DNA of 64,000 bases from assembly GCF_018399035.1 (NCBI RefSeq), contig NZ_CP073760.1, positions 2,918,001-2,982,000 on the forward strand, given 5' to 3'. Made by a program: the position numbers and the translations under genes. The notes beneath the pieces were generated by a model. It was not told where the DNA came from and ran no database searches. It saw only the letters and a program-made list of their open reading frames with translations. Shown piece after piece: positions 9,123 to 24,987 of this stretch. Origin of the DNA: Thiocapsa sp. (GTDB taxonomy: Bacteria; Pseudomonadota; Gammaproteobacteria; Chromatiales; Chromatiaceae). Each line of letters starts with the position of its first letter. The first letter of the stretch is position 1.

Positions 9123-9357
9123 GCCGAAGCGCGATGACCGCAGATGACCTGGTTCGCTCGGCGAGCGACAAGCGGATCTATGTCGATCAACGTTGGAAAA
9201 CCCGCACTGGATCTCAATGTGATGGACGACTCCCTAGCCAATGAAAGAATCGGCCGACGCCGGACCGAAATCACGCCCGACCGCCTTGCCGCGACCGCTC
9301 TCGGCGGCATGTGCCGAGGCGCACCCACGGCAGACTCGGAGCACTGCACTCGACAGC

Positions 9358-14678
<5,321 letters not shown>

Positions 14679-14704
<26 letters not shown>

Positions 14705-16268
14705 CGTAGAGCGTCTCCACAGTGATGGTCTGGATGCCCTGTTCCTCCGCGAAGCGCTCGGTATTCCGACGCGCCTTGCCGCGCACGAAGAACGGGATCT
14801 TTTTCAGCTCCTGCTCGGCTTCCGGTGCCCAAGTGATGGTGGAAGCATCGTCGGAAACCGGCCTATCCGCCGGCTCGGCCGCTGCTTGCGACTCGGACCC
14901 GGCGGGCCGACTCGTGCCGACACGCGAGCCGAGATGCGACGGTGTCGCCGCATCGTGAAACTCGAAGTCCTCCCGAAACATGGTGATGAGATGCTCTTCG
15001 AGCCCCATCATCAAGGGATGGACCCAGGTGTCGAAGATCACGTTCGCACCTTCGAAACCCATCTGCGGCGCATACCGCGCCGGGAAATCCTGGACATGCA
15101 CGGGCGCCGAGATGACCGCGCACGGCACGCCCAACCGCTTGGCGATATGGCGCTCCATCTGGGTGCCCAACATCAGCTCGGGCTGAAGCTCCGCCGCCCG
15201 TTTCTCGACCTCGAGATAATCGTCCGTGATCAGCGGCTCGACGCCGTAGCGTTTCGCGCACTCGCGCACTTCGCGCGCAAACTCACGGGCGTAGGTCCCG
15301 ATGCCGACGACCGTAAAGCCCAACTCTTCGGCACACATCCGTGCCGCGGCGACCGCATGGGTTGCGTCGGCGAAGATGAAGACACGCTTGCCGGTGAGGT
15401 AGGTCGAATCCACCGACCGCGAGTACCAGGGCATTCTAGACGAAATCGGCGACTTGGCATCAGTCACGTCGATCCCGGCGATGCGCCCGACCTCGTCGAG
15501 AAAATCACGCGTCGCGCCGATGCCGATCGGCACCGTCTTCACCGTCGGCTGACCGAACATGCGCTCCAGCCACAGACAGGTCTGATCGGCCGTCTCGGGA
15601 TAGAGACAGACGTTGAAATCCGCCTCCGGGATCCGGAGCAGATCCTCGGGGGTAGCACCCAACGGCGCGACCACATGGACATCCACGCCGACCGAGGCGA
15701 GCAGCCGCGTGACCTCTTCCACATCGTCGCGGCAGCGGAAACCCAGCGCCGTCGGGCCGAGCAGATTCGCACGCGGGCGCCGATCGGCCGGTCTGGGCTC
15801 GGGATGGCGCCCAGCCTCCGGGACGCGGGGCTTGAGCAGACCACGGACCAGTTGATAGAAGGTCTCGTTGGCGCCCCAGCATTCCTTGCGGGCGTAGGCC
15901 GGCAGTTCGAGCGACAGGACCGGGACCGGAAGCCCCATGCCGCGGGCCAGGGCACCGGGTTGATCCTGAATCAGCTCGGCCGTGCAAGCCTCGCCCACCA
16001 GGAGCACGCGCGGCTTGAAACGCTCGAAGGCATCGGCGACGCTGGTCTTGACCAGCTCCGCGGTGTCGCTGCCCAGCTCGCGCGCCTGAAAGGTCGTGTA
16101 GGACACGGGCGGACGTGAGCCGCGCCGCTCGATCATGGTGAAGAGCAGATCCGCGTAGGTGTCGCCCTGCGGCGCGTGCAGGACCAGATGCACACCTTCC
16201 ATGGAGGCAACGACGCGCATGGCGCCGATGTGTGGGGGTCCTTCGTATGACCAGAGTGTGAGCTGCAT
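14679..16268 (-). CDS. bchB: Light-independent protochlorophyllide reductase subunit B
   Basis: A 529-residue NifK-like subunit that with BchN reduces ring D of protochlorophyllide in the dark. It begins [17 protein letters not shown], the conserved BchB N-terminus whose aspartate/cysteine region helps build the NB cluster. The C-terminal domain ends in the DPOR B-type tail [20 protein letters not shown], a helical segment proposed to interact with BchL. The ATG at 16266-16268 lies 4 bp after the bchN stop. Residues upstream of it in the same frame are a bchN shadow. Confidence 0.96.
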
Positions 16269-16272
16269 CGCG

Positions 16273-18145
<1,873 letters not shown>

Positions 18146-18155
18146 CCAAACTTTA

Positions 18156-18173
18156 CGTAAACCTGACTTGACA
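18156..18173. promoter_or_regulatory. Degenerate PpsR/CrtJ-type box between bchF and ppsR
   Basis: On the minus strand the sequence reads TGT-N12-ACG, one base from the TGT-N12-ACA consensus. It lies just upstream of the predicted bchF -35 element and overlaps the -35 of a plus-strand promoter facing ppsR. The arrangement would let one bound PpsR repress bchF and its own gene. An 8-bp palindrome TTACGTAA overlaps at 18153-18160. Confidence 0.45.
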
Positions 18174-18195
18174 ACCCGGCGCCAGGCACCACAAT
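18168..18195 (+). promoter_or_regulatory. Possible ppsR promoter
   Basis: TTGACA (18168-18173), a 16-bp spacer and CACAAT (18190-18195) face ppsR, giving a leader of over 400 nt. The -35 sits in the PpsR-like box. The interval 18196-18620 holds no supported gene; reading frames there are out-of-frame or extend ppsR without homology. Confidence 0.35.
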
Positions 18196-18620
18196 AGGGT
18201 AGCGAGCCCGACCTTTGGTGGACCGGCGTTTCCGTATTGCGGTCGACTGCAGCTGCGCCCCGCAGCCCATACGTACCGCCTGCAACGACCATCCCCCGAC
18301 TCGGACTCCGCACAACGGCGGGCTCGGGCGATCCTAATCGGATCGGCAGAGCAGCCCGCACCTCGCGCCTCGGCGTGGTAACGTCGGCGATTTTCGGCCC
18401 GAGCAGCGCAAGCGGTCTTTTCTGTGATCATCGACACGACAAGGGAGCCGGCACCAGCCGAAGGTCACGTCGAGCGATCCGATCGGGACTTCGGTGCGCG
18501 ATGGTGCAGGGTGCTGCAAGGCATGCCGACCCGCCAGGATCGTTCCGGCGAGCCAGTCGCTGCCGACCCCGAGGACGGGTGGGCCGGGCGCGCCCAGAGG
18601 CATTGGAGAGTCTGGTCGTC

Positions 18621-20045
18621 GTGAGTCCGTTCAGAGCCCTAAAGGAATCGTTCGGCAGCCTCGATGCCGAAACGGCGGCGGCGCTGGTTGAAGGCGTATC
18701 CGACATCGCCGTCGTGGTCGACCAGGCGGGCATCGTCTGCGACATCTCGTTCGGCAGCGAGGATCTCTCGAGCGAGCTCAGCAGGGACTGGATCGGACAG
18801 CCCTGGCTGACCACCGTGCTGCCGGAGAGCCGCGCGAATCTGGAGGCACTGCTCAGCGAGGCATCCGACTCACGCGTCACCCGTTGGCGACAAGTCAACC
18901 ATCCCTCCGTGCGCGGGACCGATATCCCGATCCAATACCGGGCCTTACGCCTCGGGACGAGCGTCGTGGCGCTGGGGCGCAACCTCCAGGGAATGGCCGC
19001 CCTGCAACAACAGCTCGTCGACGCCCAGCAAGCCCTCGAGCGCGACTATTGGCGCTTCCGCCAGGTCGAGACCCGTTATCGCTTGCTGTTTCGTATGGTC
19101 TCGGAGGCCATCCTCATCATCGATGCGCCGACCCAGCGAGTCGTCGAGGCGAATCCGGCCGCCGGACAGCTCCTCGGCGAATCGCCGACGCGGGTCATCG
19201 GTCGCCCTTTCCCTGAAGGATTCGACACCGAAGGCACACAGTCGATCAACGGCCTGCTGGCCGGTGTCCGTGCCGCCGGGCGGGCGGACGACGTGCGGGC
19301 CAAGCTCGCCGACGGTATGCAGGAGTTCTTGGTCTCGGCCTCGCTGCTGCGCCAGGAAAACCTCTCGTTTCTGCTCGTTCGTCTGTCGCCGATCATCGCC
19401 GAGAGCGCCACATTTACCCTGCCGGAGAACCGGGCTCGCTATCTGCGCGTCCTCGAGAACGCACCGGACTGTGTCGTCATCACGGATGCGGACGGACGGG
19501 TGTTGAGTGCCAACAACACCTTCCTGGCCTTGACCGAGATCGCCGCGGAGCAACAGGCGCGAGGCGAGTCGCTCGACCGTTGGCTCGGGCGTCCGGGCGT
19601 CGACCTCAATGTGCTGATGGCCAACCTGCGCCAGCACGACACGGTCCGGCTCTTCGCGACCACCTTGCGCGGCGAGTATGGATCCACGACCGATATCGAG
19701 ATCTCGGCCGCAGCGGTGCGCAACGGGGAGCGCCCCTATTTCGGGTTCTTCATCCGAGATGTCGGTCGTCGGCTCAATGCCGAGCAACCGACGAGTCCGG
19801 AGCAACCGCGCTGGCTCGATCAGCTCACCGACCGCGTCGGGCGGGTCCCGCTCAAGGAGCTGGTCCGTGAATCGACCGACACCATCGAGCGGCTCTGCAT
19901 CGAGGCGGCACTGAAGCTGACCGGAGACAATCGCGCCTCGGCGGCCGAGCTGCTGGGCTTGAGCCGCCAAAGCCTATACGTCAAAATCGATCGCTACGGC
20001 ATTTCAGACCAAGCAGCCGAGCCATCGGCACCATCCGACAAGTGA
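18621..20045 (+). CDS. ppsR: PpsR/CrtJ-family transcriptional repressor
   Basis: A 474-residue repressor of photosynthesis genes with an N-terminal PAS-like domain (about 20-125), a Q-linker coiled region (VDAQQALERDYWRFRQVETRY), two more PAS domains (about 155-270 and 275-385) and a C-terminal FIS-type helix-turn-helix (NRASAAELLGLSRQSLYVK, 437-455). Cysteines are at 40, 284 and 426. C426 lies at the start of the HTH domain, in the region of the redox-active cysteine described in CrtJ/PpsR. The GTG at 18621 was chosen because homology starts there and GGAGAG lies 10 bp upstream. It overlaps bchG, forming ppsR-bchG-bchP. Confidence 0.9.
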   Translation: MSPFRALKESFGSLDAETAAALVEGVSDIAVVVDQAGIVCDISFGSEDLSSELSRDWIGQPWLTTVLPESRANLEALLSEASDSRVTRWRQVNHPSVRGTDIPIQYRALRLGTSVVALGRNLQGMAALQQQLVDAQQALERDYWRFRQVETRYRLLFRMVSEAILIIDAPTQRVVEANPAAGQLLGESPTRVIGRPFPEGFDTEGTQSINGLLAGVRAAGRADDVRAKLADGMQEFLVSASLLRQENLSFLLVRLSPIIAESATFTLPENRARYLRVLENAPDCVVITDADGRVLSANNTFLALTEIAAEQQARGESLDRWLGRPGVDLNVLMANLRQHDTVRLFATTLRGEYGSTTDIEISAAAVRNGERPYFGFFIRDVGRRLNAEQPTSPEQPRWLDQLTDRVGRVPLKELVRESTDTIERLCIEAALKLTGDNRASAAELLGLSRQSLYVKIDRYGISDQAAEPSAPSDK

Positions 20046-20959
20046 GCGGCATGAATCGAAGCGCGTTACCCGCGGCAGCGTCCGCCTATCCGTCCATGCC
20101 TGCGATCTTGGAAGTGTCGCATCCCATCACCTGGTTCCCGCCGATGTGGGCCTTCGCCTGCGGGGTCGTGTCCTCGGGCGCACCCGTCGTGCAGCAGTGG
20201 TGGCTCCTGCTCGCCGGCGTGCTGCTGGCCGGCCCCCTGATGTGCGGAACGAGTCAGGTCGTCAACGACTGGTACGACCGTCATGTGGACGCCATCAACG
20301 AGCCCAACCGCCCGATCCCCTCGGGGCGGATCCCGGGGCGCTGGGGTCTGTATCTCGCACTCATCTGGACCACGCTCTCGCTGCTGCTCGCGTGGATGCT
20401 CGGACCCTGGGTCTTCGGGGCATCGCTGATCGGCATGGCTCTGGCGTGGGCCTACAGCGCACCGCCGTTCCGACTCAAGGGCAACGGCTGGTGGGGCAAC
20501 CTCGCCGTCGGATTCTCTTACGAGGGATTGGCCTGGGTGACCGGGGCCGCCGTGATGCTCGGCGGCGCCATGCCGGACTGGCGGATCCTCGCGCTCGCGG
20601 TGCTTTACAGCATCGGGGCGCACGGCATCATGACGCTCAACGATTTCAAAGCGATCGAGGGCGACAAACAGATGAACGTGCGCTCGCTGCCGGTTCAACT
20701 CGGCGTCGACGGGGCCGCGCGTCTCGCCAGCATCGTGATGGCCGTGCCTCAGGCGGTCGTGATTGCGCTCTTGTTCGCCTGGGACAAGCCGGCGCACGGG
20801 ATCGCCGTCGGCGTGGTCTTGCTGATTCAACTGCTGCTCATGATCCGTTTCCTGCAAAGTCCGCGCGAGCGTGCGACCTGGTTCAGCGGTCTCGGCGTCA
20901 GCGTCTATGTCACCGGGATGATGATCAGCGCCTTCGCCGTGCGCGGGCTTCTCGCTTGA
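20042..20959 (+). CDS. bchG: Bacteriochlorophyll synthase (geranylgeranyl transferase)
   Basis: A 305-residue UbiA-family prenyltransferase that esterifies bacteriochlorophyllide a with geranylgeranyl diphosphate. The first aspartate-rich motif is NDWYDRHVDAINEPNRPIPSG and the second is NDFKAIEGDKQMN; about eight membrane helices are visible. The GTG at 20042 overlaps the ppsR stop; an ATG at 20051 is the alternative. BchP, which reduces the tail, follows at 21055. The bch2 (PucC-family) gene often found between bchG and bchP in other purple bacteria is absent; only 95 bp separate them. Confidence 0.94.
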   Translation: MSGMNRSALPAAASAYPSMPAILEVSHPITWFPPMWAFACGVVSSGAPVVQQWWLLLAGVLLAGPLMCGTSQVVNDWYDRHVDAINEPNRPIPSGRIPGRWGLYLALIWTTLSLLLAWMLGPWVFGASLIGMALAWAYSAPPFRLKGNGWWGNLAVGFSYEGLAWVTGAAVMLGGAMPDWRILALAVLYSIGAHGIMTLNDFKAIEGDKQMNVRSLPVQLGVDGAARLASIVMAVPQAVVIALLFAWDKPAHGIAVGVVLLIQLLLMIRFLQSPRERATWFSGLGVSVYVTGMMISAFAVRGLLA

Positions 20960-21054
20960 GTCAGACCCGACAGAAGGCTTGATCGCGCCTGCCCGGCGCC
21001 GTTGCTCCGGACGTCGGAACACTTCGTTTTACCCAACCTCAGGGCCAGCATGCG

Positions 21055-22260
21055 ATGACAACTCTTGAAACATTCGACGTCGTGATCGTCGGCGGCGGGC
21101 CCGCCGGTGCAACTGCCGCAACCGATCTGGCCAAACGCGGTCGCCGCGTCCTCCTGCTCGATCGCGGCGGGCGCATCAAGCCCTGCGGCGGCGCCATTCC
21201 GCCGCAAGCGATGCGTGAGTTCGAGATCCCGGAATCCATGCTGGCGAACCAGGTCAACTCCGCCCGCATGGTCTCCCCGTCCGACCAGCGTGTGGACATG
21301 CCCATCAACGGCGGCTATGTCGGCATGGTGGATCGCGAGCATTTCGACGAGTGGCTGCGCGAACGCGCCGCGCAAGCCGGGGCCGAGCGGCGCACCGGCA
21401 CCTTCGAGGCGGTCGAGCGCGACACCGACGGCGTGGCACTCATCCGCTATCGACCGGGTGCCGGGCGCAGCGGCAACGCGTCCGAGCGGGTCCGCGCCCG
21501 TGCCGTGATCGGCGCCGACGGGGCACACTCCGCCGTCGGCAAGCAATGCGTTCCGGGCGCGGACAAGATCAAGTATGTCGCCGCCTATCACGAGATCGTG
21601 CGCACCCCGCCCAACGGCGGTCCGGCCGATTTCGACGGCACGCGCTGCGATGTCTATTATCAAGGCGACATCTCGCCGGACTTCTACGGCTGGGTCTTCC
21701 CGCACGGCGACACCACCAGCGTCGGCGTGGGCACCGCGGTCGAGGGCTTCTCGCTGAAGGGCGCAACCACCGAGCTGCGTCGCCGCGCCGGACTCGAGCA
21801 CGCCGAGACCCTGCGTCGCGAGGGCGCGCCCATCCCGCTGAAACCGCTCAAGTGCTGGGACAACGGACGTGACCTGGTCCTGGCCGGCGATGCCGCCGGG
21901 GTCGTGGCTCCCGCCTCGGGCGAGGGCATCTATTACGCACTGGTCGGCGGACGGCTGGCCGGTGACGCGGTCGACACCTTTCTCGCCACCGGCGACGCCC
22001 GCGCGCTCAAAACTGCGCGGACCCGCTTTATGAAAGCCCACGGCAAGGTGTTCTGGGTGTTGGGAATGATGCAGCACTTCTGGTACGCCAGCGACAAGCG
22101 TCGCGAGCGCTTCGTGAGCATGTGCAAAGACCCGGATGTGCAGTATCTGACCTGGGAAGCCTACATGAACAAGCGTCTGGTCCGTGCCAAGCCGGCGGCC
22201 CATCTGCGGATCTTCTTCAAGGACATGGCGCACCTCTTGGGTTTCGTCTCGGCACGCTGA
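21055..22260 (+). CDS. bchP: Geranylgeranyl reductase
   Basis: A 401-residue FAD flavoprotein that reduces the geranylgeranyl tail of BChl to phytyl. It has the dinucleotide-binding motif VVIVGGGPAGATAA at the N-terminus, GRIKPCGGAIPPQAM, the second flavin motif LVLAGDAAGVVAPASGEG, and the conserved C-terminal SMCKDPDVQYLTWEAYMNKRL. It is downstream of bchG on the same strand and followed after 39 bp by a small membrane protein gene. Confidence 0.95.
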   Translation: MTTLETFDVVIVGGGPAGATAATDLAKRGRRVLLLDRGGRIKPCGGAIPPQAMREFEIPESMLANQVNSARMVSPSDQRVDMPINGGYVGMVDREHFDEWLRERAAQAGAERRTGTFEAVERDTDGVALIRYRPGAGRSGNASERVRARAVIGADGAHSAVGKQCVPGADKIKYVAAYHEIVRTPPNGGPADFDGTRCDVYYQGDISPDFYGWVFPHGDTTSVGVGTAVEGFSLKGATTELRRRAGLEHAETLRREGAPIPLKPLKCWDNGRDLVLAGDAAGVVAPASGEGIYYALVGGRLAGDAVDTFLATGDARALKTARTRFMKAHGKVFWVLGMMQHFWYASDKRRERFVSMCKDPDVQYLTWEAYMNKRLVRAKPAAHLRIFFKDMAHLLGFVSAR

Positions 22261-22299
22261 CGGGACGCGGCCGACACGAGCACTCCGGGAGGCAACATC

Positions 22300-22566
22300 A
22301 TGGCCGAGCTCTTCGCAAGCGGGCGCTTGATCGATCTGATTCTCGGCCTAGTCGTGGTCGAGGCGATCGCACTGACACTTTTCCACCGCCTGACGGGCAA
22401 AGGGGTCGCCCCGCGCGATCTGGTCGGACTGCTGCTCGCGGGCGCGTTCCTGCTGGTCGCCGTGCGCTTCGCCTTGACCGGCGCGGAGTGGACCTGGATC
22501 GGATTCTGGCTGGCCTTGGCCCTGATCGCACATCTCGCCGATCTAGCCCTGCGCTGGCGACCTTGA
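22300..22566 (+). CDS. Small membrane protein downstream of bchP
   Basis: An 88-residue protein with three hydrophobic segments (about 10-30, 41-60 and 66-84). Charged loops include TGKGVAPRD. The start ATG has GGGAGG upstream (22288-22293). I do not recognise a named family. Its place directly behind bchP suggests a link with late bacteriochlorophyll synthesis or membrane assembly, but this is inferred from position only. It converges on the phytochrome gene, with 14 bp between the stops and no visible terminator. Confidence 0.65.
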   Translation: MAELFASGRLIDLILGLVVVEAIALTLFHRLTGKGVAPRDLVGLLLAGAFLLVAVRFALTGAEWTWIGFWLALALIAHLADLALRWRP

Positions 22567-22580
22567 CCCATCCGCGTCAG

Positions 22581-24775
22581 TCAGTTACCGGCAGGCGGAT
22601 CGCCCTTTGTGTACTGCGCCGAATACCAGGCGAGGTGCTCGAGGAGCTGGGTGGTCCGCTGGACCGATGACTGAACGGCGTCGACCAATGCGGGCACCCG
22701 GCCCAAATCGACGCCGTCGGTCACCTCGAGCGCGGCAAGCTGCGCATTCGCGACAATGGCCGAGAGGAGCTCGCGGTACATGGGGTTGGCACTCCATTGC
22801 AACTGCTGGCGCATGATCTTCTGCTGCTCGAGCAGACCGGCCTGAACCCGATGCCGGGCATCCTCGGCCCTTTTGCGCTCGCTCAGGTCGGTCAGCAAGA
22901 GCACAAAGCCCAAGACCCGCTCCGGCGAAGAAAAGACTGGATCGGCGCGCACCAGAAACGGACGAAGGCCGATGTCCCCGGTGTTCAACTCCACCTCTCC
23001 GCGCCAAGCCCGACGATGCGTCACCAACTCATCGAGACGGCGGCGTGCCTCCACCTGCGTCGCCTCCGAGAACAAGTCCAGTAGATCATCCAGGCATCGC
23101 GGGCGGGATTGGTCCGGATGCAGAAGCCGCTCGAAGGACTGTGTGGTCAGCAAAAAAACGCCGTCCGCATCGGCGATGAGGATCGGCTGCTCGGAGGCCC
23201 CGACCTGAGAACGAACCTGGGCGAGCTGCGCTTGGGCGATCAGCACACGGACCGAGCGAAACTGCTGGATGACATCCGCCACGGATTCGCCGATCAGTCT
23301 GGCTGTCGCCAGATTTGCGGAGGTCCAGGGGTCGGATGTGCCCTCCACGACCTGATGCCATTGGGCGAAGGAACGCCGCGGCGAAAGCTGCGAGGGATTG
23401 TCTCCGCTGAAGGCTGGCTTGAAGGGATTGCCACCCCAAGTCACGGTCCGTACCCGCTCGGGACGACACCAGATGAGGTATTCGCCCGTGCAGCTCGAGA
23501 CCGGCGCCGCGAGGATTCCGCTCGCCACCGGGGTCAGATCCGCGAGGCGCAGCTCGTCGCGCCGCAGCGAGGCGGTCGCCATCACTGCGCGCCGCGGCTG
23601 CGTATCGAGCCAGGCGCCGATCTCGCGCAAGTCACGGGTTCCGGGAACATCTCCGGTGGTCAGAATCCTGCCGTCGCAGAGCAAGGCCGCTCCCGCTGCA
23701 TCGACGGTCTGAAGCAAGGTTCGGGGGTCGTCGAAGAGGGCGGATGTCCAGTCACCCTCGCGCGAGATCGCCTCCACCATCCGCTGCTCGAGGCGTCGAA
23801 CCGATAACTCCGCCTGAGCCTGGACAAAGCTCTCCAAAGCGGCGATGCGTGTCGCCACCGCCTCGGCCAGCAGCTCGCAGACGGCGCGAATCTCGTACTG
23901 CACGAAGCGCGGCCCGCAATGATGACACGCGATCAGCCCCCACAGCCTGCCCCCGACCAAGAGCGAGGCGACCAGGGTCGCCCCGACGCCCATGTTCTTC
24001 AAATATTGGATGTGGATCGGCGACATGCTGCGCAGGCTGCACAGCGACATATCCAGATCCTCCCCCGTGACGGGCGAGGCCCGGGGATGGATGCGCACCG
24101 GTGCGTAGTCGACATCGACCAAGAGGCGGATCCGGTTGCGCTCGTAGAGCCGACGCGCGATTTGAGGGATATCGGAATCCGGGTAACGGTTGCCGAGGTA
24201 GGCATCGAGCTCGGGCTCGCGCTGCTCGGAAAAGATCTCGCCGTGGCCCTCGTCATCGAACCGATAGACCATGACCCGATCGTAGCCGGCAATCGACTTG
24301 AAGATGCGCGCGGCCTCGTCGCACAAGGACCGCAACGAAGCCGATGCGATGATCGTCTGCAGCGCGGCATTGATCCGAGCCGATAGGTCGACCGCGGCCC
24401 CCACGGCTCGAGCTCGACGACCAACCCACCCGCCGGCGGACGATGCACGATGGCATCGAAATCCCGCGCCGAGTCCACCCCCACCGGCGTTCGCAACACC
24501 AGCGGGATCTGCGCCAGATCATCGTCGAGTCTCGGACGAACCCTCGCTGCCAGGATCGGTACCAGCTCGTCGAGACGGGCCCCGATCGGATCCCGGTCGA
24601 GCCGCAACAGGGAGCGCGCATTCTCGCTGGCCTGGATCACGACAAGATCCGGCTCCGACAGAACGATCAGGGCGCCGTGCGGTTGGATGGATGCGGCGAG
24701 CTGAATCTGCTCGCGCTCGCAATTGGAAAGATCGGCGTGCCCGAACGCCGGCGAGGAGGAAAGATCGGGGGTCAA
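22581..24775 (-). pseudogene. Bacteriophytochrome, BphP1-like, split by a one-base frameshift
   Basis: A biliverdin photoreceptor. The N-terminal PAS domain is in one frame from a TTG at 24773-24775, with the chromophore-binding cysteine at residue 19 (LSNCEREQIQ). The rest is in another frame from about 24402: GAF (GNRYPDSDIPQIARR and PIHIQYLKNMGVGATL), PHY (LSPRRSFAQWH), a PAS domain and a C-terminal helical region (YRELLSAIVANAQLAALE). There is no HATPase domain, so output would be by protein contact rather than phosphotransfer, as for BphP1 of Rhodopseudomonas. Restoring one G in the G5 tract at 24398-24402 gives a continuous protein of about 731 residues. This could be a real null allele, a sequencing error or slippage. 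Confidence 0.8.
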
Positions 24776-24794
24776 TTGGGCTGCACTCCGATGC

Positions 24795-24987
24795 TTAAAC
24801 CGCGCCCAGCGCGGTATGCGATGTTTTTGGATGGGATCGGCCCCGGCAGACTTGACGACCGTTGGAGTCGGCGCGGTTTAAAATATTAAACAATATATCC
24901 TTTTAAACCGCGCCCCCGCTAAGGGTCGTGGATGCACCAAACGTCGAGCGCACTTGAACATGAGCATCTCGCTCTGGACGCGGTTTA
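24795..24987. repeat. Mosaic TAAACCGCG repeat, copy 1
   Basis: Two modules, each starting (T)TAAACCGCG and ending CGCGGTTTA: type II at 24795-24880 and type I at 24904-24987, separated by an AT-rich spacer. Type II carries the core GCGGTATGCGATGTTTTTGG. Related copies lie at 50367, 51512 and 62581. The right end supplies the TAA stop of the second ppsR gene (24985-24987). It fills the gap between that gene and the phytochrome. Confidence 0.85.
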
